From IMG/VR virus record IMGVR_UViG_3300044511_000070, positions 1 to 35,365 of that record: a stretch of DNA of 35,365 nt; one strand, given 5' to 3'. This document shows, piece after piece, positions 29,644 through 35,365 of the stretch (position 1 is the stretch's first letter; every line of letters begins with the position of its first letter). The translations under genes and the position numbers were made by a program. The DNA is from a virus. The notes beneath the pieces are model-generated. The model was not told the DNA's origin and ran no database searches. It saw only the letters and a list, made by a program, of their open reading frames with translations.

Positions 29644-29841
29644 ATGGTTGTGCGCAAGCCAGCGAACCGATGGCTCGGAAACGGTGCTCCGACGACCGGA
29701 GTTATCCGTCAGTGCAAGACATACTGTGTTGATCCCGACATTCACGCTCGGATCATAAAGTATGCCAAGATAAATAACTACTCGATTGCTCAGGTTGCTG
29801 AGTGTGCGTTCATCGAGTTCTTGGAGAAACGCTGTGATTGA
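29644..29841 (+). CDS. Ribbon-helix-helix protein at head of packaging block
   Basis: 65 residues from ATG at 29644, eight bases after AGGA. After a basic N-terminus (VVRKPANRW), KTYCVDPDIHARIIKYAK followed by NNYSIAQVAECAFIEFLEK has the strand-helix-helix pattern of CopG/Arc-type DNA-binding proteins. It overlaps the next gene by eight bases. Next to the tandem repeats and the small-terminase candidate, it may recognise the packaging site or repress the late block. Neither is proven. Confidence 0.6.
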   Translation: MVVRKPANRWLGNGAPTTGVIRQCKTYCVDPDIHARIIKYAKINNYSIAQVAECAFIEFLEKRCD

Positions 29842-30427
29842 ACCAATCGGTTGCCCTCCGAAACGCAAGATACTCAAGAGCGAATTGGAGCCAGACAGGC
29901 TTATAAATACACCAAGGGAACTCGGCGCTAGACGGGCAAAAACAAAGGAAATACCAACATCCCCCGCGACACCCAATGAAGCCCAACCCATCGAATCCCT
30001 ACTTCCAGGCTCAAATCCCTACGATAAAGCGGTTCAGCGCGGCATTTTCACGTATGCTGAGGCGAAGCAGAGGGAAGAGGCCGCGCTTGTTGGTGAGCGC
30101 ATCAAGCAAGCGCAAATAGCTACTGAACAGGCTCAAATCGCGCTTGACAAGGAAAAACTGGACCTCCAAGAGAAAAAGAGGGATCTGATCTCGGTTTCCG
30201 ACTATGTTGCGCGGCAGGAACTTGTCATCGGAACATTCCAGGAGTTATTGCGATTAGTTGTTAGTGAATCCGTATTAGCTGTACCGGCCAATCAGCGAGA
30301 TGAAATCGAGACGAAATTGGGGGAAAAGGTCCGCGCAGCCATGTCAACCATCGCCCAATCCGTATTATCCATGAAACCGCGCGATGCCGTTATCCAAGAG
30401 ATGCTGGAAGCCTTCAAGAATTCGTAA
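29834..30427 (+). CDS. Putative small terminase subunit
   Basis: 197 residues from GTG at 29834, with GGAG seven bases upstream; overlaps the RHH gene. The N-terminal ~60 residues are Pro/Lys/Glu-rich and probably disordered. The middle is a long helix (EAKQREEAALVGERIKQAQIATEQAQIALDKEKLDLQEKKRD) suited to oligomerisation. The C-terminal domain (ISVSDYVARQELVIGTFQELL, then AMSTIAQSVLSMKP) fits small terminase proteins of the lambda Nu1-like group. Position directly before the large terminase, with an overlapping stop/start (TAATG), is the main evidence. It would bind the packaging site. Confidence 0.6.
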   Translation: MIEPIGCPPKRKILKSELEPDRLINTPRELGARRAKTKEIPTSPATPNEAQPIESLLPGSNPYDKAVQRGIFTYAEAKQREEAALVGERIKQAQIATEQAQIALDKEKLDLQEKKRDLISVSDYVARQELVIGTFQELLRLVVSESVLAVPANQRDEIETKLGEKVRAAMSTIAQSVLSMKPRDAVIQEMLEAFKNS

Positions 30428-32364
30428 TGACCCTACTCGCCGCGCACCCGAGTATCGCCAAGGCATTCAGCGCCCAGCTAATGCCGGCTCGTCGCCCCCG
30501 TTCGATGCTCGAATTTGCCCACACGATGAAGCTGCCGGACGGGCCAAAGGAAGGGCATCAGTTCAGACCCGAAACTGAACCGACCCAAATGCACTTCATC
30601 CGCGCAATGGACAGCGGGGAGTGGCGACGGTTCGTCTATATTGCCCCATCCCAGCGAGGGAAGACCACTGTTGCCATTCTGCTGCCGTGGTTGTACTCGA
30701 TGGTTGAGGAGGGGTACGGGTTCGGCTACGTGCTGCCGGTGCTCCTCAAGCTGCAACAGATGTGGATGTCGAAGCTGCAACCCGGCATTCGTGGCTCGGG
30801 GTTCGGGGCATGGCTCCCGCAACAGGGACCGGGCTCCCGTGACGGCATGCCGCCGGCCTTGGCGATGCAGAATCCCGACAACGGGAAGAACATCATCACC
30901 TATTTCATGGCTGCCGGTACTGGCGGCAAAGAGACATCGGTGTCTGGTGTGTCCCCCGGTCGCATGGGGATTGACGAGGTTGACGACTTCATGAGTGCTG
31001 GACAGGTGGAATTGACGCTCAAGCGTCTTGAATCGTGGGGTAAAAAGGGTCGAGCCTACCTCGCATCCACTGTCAACGAGCGGGTCAACCGAACCGACCA
31101 TCCCGTTCTCGACTTTCACAACCGAACGGACGCAACCGGGTGTAGAATCGCCCACAGATGCCCGCATTGCGGATGGTATCAGGTAATCAAGTTCGACCAA
31201 CTCAACCTCGACGAGTGCCGCTTGGCCTGTTCGCACTGCGGCGTGCTGTGGACCGATGACGAGCGGGCGCAGGCGCTGCAAGACAGCAAATTATGCTATC
31301 GTGAGGGCATTGTTGACGGCAAAATCATGCCGTGTACGCGAAAAACCGAGTATTTTACCTTACTTTCTACGTTTGCCGACTACAACATGGGGGACTTCCG
31401 ATCCATCCCATCGATGTACCGGGCGGCGAAAGAGAAGGAAAGCGTCGGGGATTACTCGCTCGCCAAGCAATTTTACATGAAGGTGCTGTGCGAGGCTTAC
31501 GACACCCCTGCTGATGGCGACACCATCACCGATAGGTACCTCACACTTCGCAGCACAAAGGCAACGACACCTAAAGGCATCGTCCCTGACGACGTTGAGC
31601 GCATCGTCGTCGGTGTTGACGTACAGGGAGATCGCATTTATTGGGTCGCTGTCGGTTCCGGATCCCGTGATCGTCGCTGGATCATCGACTACGGTGAATG
31701 GTTTTGGACTCCAAAGGATCCGGAAACGGGTCGAGCCGTCGAGCCGCAGGACGCGGACAGGCACGAAATCCTTGATAAAATACTAGCAAAAACACGCGAC
31801 GGGTGGCCGAAACAGAACGGCGAAATCATCCGTGGGTCGCTTGTCGCCATTGACATCGGTTACAACCCCAATGGCAGCATCGGAAGGTGGATCTTCGGCA
31901 AGGTCGGCGTTGTGGCGGTTCGTGGCGACCATGAGGGGCGCGTCGTGGCGGAGACGTTGCAGGGCAAGATAAACGCCAGCATGGGTAAGTTCAGTTCCTC
32001 GCTTGTGTCTGACCATGGGTTCTTCGAGATTCGCAAGCAAGAGCACACGCCAGGACAACCGAGCACGTGGTGGTTTGTCAAGGCGCAGACCATGCGCGAG
32101 CACATCTATTCGATGCTGCGGATCGAATACGATGCAGACAATTCGCTCATGCTTCCGTGTGGGATCCCCGAAAAGGATTACCTACTGCAACACCTGTCGT
32201 CGTGGGCCATTGTGCGAGATGGCGATACGAAACACACGAAATGGGTGCAGATACGGAAGCGTGACGATTATTTCGATGCCACCAACTACGCCATTGCCTT
32301 GCTTTCGCAGGGACGTGGTAGTAGAAGTGGCGGCACCGTAGGGAAAATCAAACCCAAGGAATGA
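30427..32364 (+). CDS. terL: Large terminase subunit, GpA-like (lambda family)
   Basis: 645 residues. The ATPase Walker A variant APSQRGKTTV is near 75-85 and Walker B-like RMGIDEVDDFM near 178. A zinc ribbon with CPHCG and CSHCG lies near 245-275, as in GpA-type terminases. The nuclease domain starts with VVGVDVQGDRIYWVAVGSG near 395 (metal-binding Asp), continuing through VAIDIGYNPNGS near 475. It cuts concatemers and pumps DNA into the procapsid. Full length compared with lambda gpA (641 residues). Closely followed by a zinc-ribbon gene and a gpW-position gene. Confidence 0.95.
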   Translation: MTLLAAHPSIAKAFSAQLMPARRPRSMLEFAHTMKLPDGPKEGHQFRPETEPTQMHFIRAMDSGEWRRFVYIAPSQRGKTTVAILLPWLYSMVEEGYGFGYVLPVLLKLQQMWMSKLQPGIRGSGFGAWLPQQGPGSRDGMPPALAMQNPDNGKNIITYFMAAGTGGKETSVSGVSPGRMGIDEVDDFMSAGQVELTLKRLESWGKKGRAYLASTVNERVNRTDHPVLDFHNRTDATGCRIAHRCPHCGWYQVIKFDQLNLDECRLACSHCGVLWTDDERAQALQDSKLCYREGIVDGKIMPCTRKTEYFTLLSTFADYNMGDFRSIPSMYRAAKEKESVGDYSLAKQFYMKVLCEAYDTPADGDTITDRYLTLRSTKATTPKGIVPDDVERIVVGVDVQGDRIYWVAVGSGSRDRRWIIDYGEWFWTPKDPETGRAVEPQDADRHEILDKILAKTRDGWPKQNGEIIRGSLVAIDIGYNPNGSIGRWIFGKVGVVAVRGDHEGRVVAETLQGKINASMGKFSSSLVSDHGFFEIRKQEHTPGQPSTWWFVKAQTMREHIYSMLRIEYDADNSLMLPCGIPEKDYLLQHLSSWAIVRDGDTKHTKWVQIRKRDDYFDATNYAIALLSQGRGSRSGGTVGKIKPKE

Positions 32365-32366
32365 CC

Positions 32367-32639
32367 ATGGACTCTCCTAAGAACCGTATGGACGCTCCCC
32401 GCAGAGGGCAGAATCCCATCATCGAGGCACCTCCTGTCGTCCTCCCCAAAAAGGTGCTCTCATGCACCTGCCCTGGTTGTGGTCGTCGGACACAGCCGGT
32501 CGTCCGTGAGACGGAGCCCGAGCGGGACATGGCCTATGTGAGATGCCAGTATTGCGGGGCAAATATCGCATATTACATGGCAAATGCCGACAACAAGGTG
32601 CCTCGCGTTCGGCTCGTCCGTCGCGGTGAGAAGACTTAG
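32367..32639 (+). CDS. Zinc-ribbon protein between terminase and portal
   Basis: 90 residues from ATG at 32367, six bases after AAGGA; the earlier ATG at 32361 would leave no spacer. CTCPGC near 36 and CQYC near 63 form a four-Cys zinc ribbon; the N-terminus is Pro/Arg-rich and the C-terminus basic (RVRLVRRGEK). It could be a DNA-binding packaging accessory or a regulator of late genes. I do not recognise the family. Its gene lies three bases after the terminase stop. Confidence 0.65.
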   Translation: MDSPKNRMDAPRRGQNPIIEAPPVVLPKKVLSCTCPGCGRRTQPVVRETEPERDMAYVRCQYCGANIAYYMANADNKVPRVRLVRRGEKT

Positions 32640-32684
32640 AATCCAAGCATTGCACCCCGTCGCCCCTGTCCGTAGTCTGTCGGC

Positions 32685-32936
32685 GTGCCTACTGCCGCCG
32701 ACACCCTTTTGGCACAGATAACCGCCCTAGATGCGCGGATAACTGATGTGGCCGGCGCCACGCAGATGCAGGACGGCACGTCGTCCGCGTCGTTCTCGAA
32801 CATCAAGGATCTGATCGAGGCCCGCGACCGGTTGCAGGCTCTCTATGACCGTCTGACAGGAGCACGTCCTCTGGCGATGCGCGGTCGTGTTCTTGGTCTT
32901 CCGAACGGTCCTGTTTCATCCGGCACATACGTCTGA
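32685..32936 (+). CDS. gpW-position head-tail joining protein (putative)
   Basis: 83 residues from GTG at 32685. It is a helical hairpin (ADTLLAQITALDARITDVAGA ... IKDLIEARDRLQALYDRLTG) with a disordered C-terminus. In lambda the order is large terminase, W, portal; here the same order holds, with a small helical protein of about gpW size between terminase and portal. gpW-like proteins add to the portal after packaging. The fold match is not provable here. Confidence 0.6.
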   Translation: MPTAADTLLAQITALDARITDVAGATQMQDGTSSASFSNIKDLIEARDRLQALYDRLTGARPLAMRGRVLGLPNGPVSSGTYV

Positions 32937-32941
32937 AAACA

Positions 32942-34897
32942 ATGCAGAAACCCTCAGTTTTCCGCAACACTATGCGCGAGGAAACGAGGCGGGGTCGCTC
33001 GTTCTTCTCGTCTCTCTTCACGGCAACCTGGAATTCGCTTGGAAGCTGGATCGGCACCTACGACGCCACCGACCCGCGCAACACGGCGATGCGTGGTGTC
33101 ATCGCCCGGCCGATTAGCGCAGCCGATCTCACCGTCGCCACTCCGTACATCCGCAATTTGTGCCGGAACATGGAGCGCAACAACCCGACCGTTCGCTCGT
33201 CGGTCGAGGCACTTGTCGCCAACGTGATCGGAACCGGCATTGCTCTTGAGCCCGATACTGGCAATCCCGAGATCGATGAAAAGCTGCGGGTGGTCTGGAA
33301 TGACTACATCCGCGACTGCTTCATTGATCGAGTTGGGTTGTACGAGGGCCAGTCGCAAGCTTTCCGCGATGTGGTCGTGGCCGGCGAATCCCTGTGGCGC
33401 ATGGTCATCGACCCTGCCCGCGAGAAGGACGGGCTGATCCCTCTCTGCATCCTCCCGCTTGAGGCCGAATGGCTCGGAGACAACGGGCAGACTGTCGTCG
33501 GTCAGGACCAGGGCTACGTGGGCGGTGTCAAGCTGGACGAGTTCGGGCGGCCGATTGCCTATTCCCTCCGTTCTCCGTCTGGGACGCAGGAGGATGTTCC
33601 CGCCCGTCTCATCATCCATTGCTTCGAGAAACGCAGGGCTCTCCAGGTTCGTGGCGAGCCGTGGTTCGCTCCGATCCTGACGACGCTTCGCCAGGAAAAA
33701 GACCTCGTGATGGCCGAGCTTGAGGCAGCGAAGAACACTGCCGGCTATGCTGCTGCCATCACGACGAATGGCGGTCTTCCCCCTGATCTGGACGAGAAGG
33801 GTGAGAAGGTCCGTGACATTTCGATGGGGTCGGTGCTGGAACTCCAGCATGGTGAAGACATCAAACTGTTGTCCCACACGCGCCCATCTCAGCAGATCAA
33901 GCCGTTCCGCGACATGCTACGCGGTGACGAGTGCGCGGCGATGCGAATTGGTCGGCGCTGGTTGGATCGTGACATTTCCCAGGCGAATTACAGCAGCATG
34001 CGGGCTGACATGCTCGACAACGAGCGGTTGCTCGGCCCGGTGCGCGAGTGGACTGGTCGGCCTCTCGCCGGGCGGGTGTACGAGGCGGTTCTCCCCTATC
34101 TCTGCGTCAAGGCCGGTGTTCCTCTCCAGCCCGCTCGTTACCGTCTCGTTCCGGAGGGCCAGCCTTACGTTGACCCCGAGAAGGATGCGCGAGCTGCCGC
34201 TATGGCGATTGCCTACGGCCTCTCGACCTATGAGGCCGAGGTCGGCAAACGAGGCGGCGACTACAAGCAGGTCTGGAAGAAACTGGCCGAAGAGAAGAAA
34301 CTGGCTGAATCTCTCGGTCTTGAGTTGAAAGACCCACAGGGTGTTGCAATGGAGCACGACGAGGAGACAGGAACCGGAGAGAAGACCGACACCTCGTCGA
34401 AGCAGAAGACAGGCGACAAGCCGAAATACACGTCTTCCGACTCGGAGCGATCAAAGGGGAACATGAACGAGCGAGAAATCAAGGCGATTGGCGAAGTCAT
34501 CGCTGCCGCCCTGTCTGCCGGTCGTAGCGCCCAAGCACCAGCGCAACCGCTCGTCGTGCGTAACGAGCAACGCATGGTGATGGACGAGGAGACTGCGAAC
34601 CTCATTGGTGCGCAGCTTGCCAAGGCTGTCTCTGCTGCCTCCCCTCCCGTCGTCAATGTTGCTGCCCCAACTGTCACGGTCCAGGCTGCGCCGGCTCCCG
34701 AGGTCACGGTCAACGTCGAGCCGACGCCGGTCAACATGACGGTCGAAGCGTCCAAGATCGATGCTCCTGTCGTGAACGTGAGCGTCCCGGCTCCTGTTGT
34801 GAATATCGAGAACGAGATCGAAGTTCCGCAGCGCACCATCAAGGCAGTCCAGCAGCGCGACGGCAGCGTGTTGATGACTCCGGTTGGTGAGGACTAA
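32942..34897 (+). CDS. Portal protein, lambda-type, with long C-terminal extension
   Basis: 651 residues. The first ~480 are lambda portal-like: RNLCRNMERNNPTVRSSVEA, VIGTGIALEPDTG, GLYEGQSQAFRDVVVAGESLW, then the stem and wing helices through RRWLDRDISQANYSSMRADML and YLVPEG-like pieces. From ~505 a Thr/Ser/Lys-rich linker leads to a ~130-residue tail with Pro-Val-Val-Asn-Val-type repeats (PPVVNVAAPTVTVQ..., VTVNVEPTPVNMTV). The portal is the ring through which DNA enters. Start at 32942 lacks a strong Shine-Dalgarno; ATG at 32972 is an alternative. Confidence 0.92.
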   Translation: MQKPSVFRNTMREETRRGRSFFSSLFTATWNSLGSWIGTYDATDPRNTAMRGVIARPISAADLTVATPYIRNLCRNMERNNPTVRSSVEALVANVIGTGIALEPDTGNPEIDEKLRVVWNDYIRDCFIDRVGLYEGQSQAFRDVVVAGESLWRMVIDPAREKDGLIPLCILPLEAEWLGDNGQTVVGQDQGYVGGVKLDEFGRPIAYSLRSPSGTQEDVPARLIIHCFEKRRALQVRGEPWFAPILTTLRQEKDLVMAELEAAKNTAGYAAAITTNGGLPPDLDEKGEKVRDISMGSVLELQHGEDIKLLSHTRPSQQIKPFRDMLRGDECAAMRIGRRWLDRDISQANYSSMRADMLDNERLLGPVREWTGRPLAGRVYEAVLPYLCVKAGVPLQPARYRLVPEGQPYVDPEKDARAAAMAIAYGLSTYEAEVGKRGGDYKQVWKKLAEEKKLAESLGLELKDPQGVAMEHDEETGTGEKTDTSSKQKTGDKPKYTSSDSERSKGNMNEREIKAIGEVIAAALSAGRSAQAPAQPLVVRNEQRMVMDEETANLIGAQLAKAVSAASPPVVNVAAPTVTVQAAPAPEVTVNVEPTPVNMTVEASKIDAPVVNVSVPAPVVNIENEIEVPQRTIKAVQQRDGSVLMTPVGED

Positions 34898-34900
34898 CGC

Positions 34901-35365
34901 ATGGCCAACCAGACAGTCAGCGTCGATCGCAACTTAGACGATGCGGCAATCAGCGGATTGCTGAACGGCGAGACCATCACGATAAACACCAACGCAACGC
35001 TGACGTGCGACAGCGATAACCGCTGGTCGCAGCAGGCAGCCGTCGTAGGCTCCATCACGATTGATACCACCAGCGGCGGCAAGGCGGTGGTCGATGGTCG
35101 CAACGTGTGGCAAGTCCCGTTCGCATCGTCCAGCGGCAACGTGCCCACCCTCGGCACGGCAGGCGTCTACGACGCCACGGGCGGAACCTCTGGCTGCCAG
35201 GGCGAGTTCTTGGGCGTGTGGGCCACTGGCGAGATGGCGCCGCGTGCGAGCGGCGGTGCCATGCCCGCCAGCGGCTACGTCAAGTTCCGCCGCAAGAGTA
35301 CCAACTTCACTTCCGGCGAAACGATCACACTGGCTGGCGGTGCCACCATTGTCGCGTCCAACGCG
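34901..35365 (+). CDS. Virion-type protein, 3' end outside the window
   Basis: 155 codons are visible with no stop before the edge. The ATG follows the portal stop by three bases. The protein is beta-rich, Thr/Gly/Ser/Asn-heavy: NQTVSVDRNLDDAAISGLLN, TITINTNATLTCDSDNRW, then Gly-rich segments and SGETITLAGGATIV. It resembles a group of beta-helical-looking phage proteins found in virion modules of environmental phages, of uncertain role. It stands where lambda would have the protease/scaffold gene, but has no Ser-protease motif. A decoration or fibre-like protein is plausible. Confidence 0.6.
   Translation, partial: MANQTVSVDRNLDDAAISGLLNGETITINTNATLTCDSDNRWSQQAAVVGSITIDTTSGGKAVVDGRNVWQVPFASSSGNVPTLGTAGVYDATGGTSGCQGEFLGVWATGEMAPRASGGAMPASGYVKFRRKSTNFTSGETITLAGGATIVASNA

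Noticed and set aside
32954-33877. Minus-strand open frame of 307 residues opposite the portal
   Set aside because: A mirror of the portal gene; it has no promoter or neighbours in that direction.
1-35365. Window as a complete circular genome, joining 35365 to 1 in frame
   Set aside because: The reading phases at both edges are compatible, but that has a one-in-three chance; no capsid, protease or endolysin gene is present, so genes must be missing between the edges.

Overview
The window is part of the genome of a tailed double-stranded DNA phage (Caudoviricetes) with a lambda-like packaging module (GpA-type large terminase, gpW-position protein, lambda-type portal) and what looks like a fairly short siphovirus-type tail. 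No host gene, integrase, repressor, tRNA or CRISPR was found, so it reads as a virulent phage. The host cannot be named from sequence. Coding DNA is GC-rich, Shine-Dalgarno motifs of the AAGGA type are common, and codon use is fairly uniform except for the first ~60 bases. Both edges cut through open reading frames. The major capsid protein, maturation protease/scaffold and endolysin are not visible, so this is not a complete genome.

Layout. (1) 1-2764, rightward: the 3' part of a tail fibre, several tiny genes, and two membrane genes that look like a holin-type cassette. (2) 2797-12034, rightward and tightly overlapped: head-completion candidate, tail terminator candidate, tail tube, an unrecognised neck/tail gene, a gp10-like tail-completion candidate, short tape measure, tail-tip proteins and a long tail fibre ending in a glycine-rich head. 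(3) A GC hairpin at 12044-12068 separates this from a long leftward block (22339 down to 12150). In transcription order that block encodes a ribbon-helix-helix (RHH) protein, a run of tiny zinc-ribbon and unknown proteins, two AT-hook proteins, a PD-(D/E)XK exonuclease, a T7 gp2.5-like SSB, an orphan beta-class DNA methyltransferase, a coiled-coil protein, a family B DNA polymerase, a VRR-NUC nuclease, a Snf2-type helicase, a dNMP kinase and a Cys-rich mini-protein. (4) A 76-bp divergent control region leads to a rightward primase-polymerase/SF3 helicase (22416-24722). (5) A 1.2-kb non-coding region follows. It carries ten copies of a 9-bp iteron, a perfect terminator hairpin and a very AT-rich tract, and is the best candidate for a replication origin. 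(6) 25921-29289 is an array of eleven very small genes, most preceded by nearly the same initiation sequence (AAGGAACCAACCCATG). (7) A terminator and four 16-bp tandem repeats precede an RHH gene, a candidate small terminase, the large terminase, a zinc-ribbon protein, a gpW-position protein, the portal and the start of another virion-type protein that runs off the right edge.

Working together: the primase-helicase, family B polymerase, SSB, exonuclease and Snf2/VRR-NUC pair form a self-contained replication and recombination set, with the iteron region as its probable origin. The terminase/portal and tail blocks build and fill the particle. The most notable structural features are the iteron cluster, a 49-bp direct repeat bracketing the methyltransferase gene that copies another gene's start signal, and the recurrent reuse of translation-initiation cassettes on both strands.
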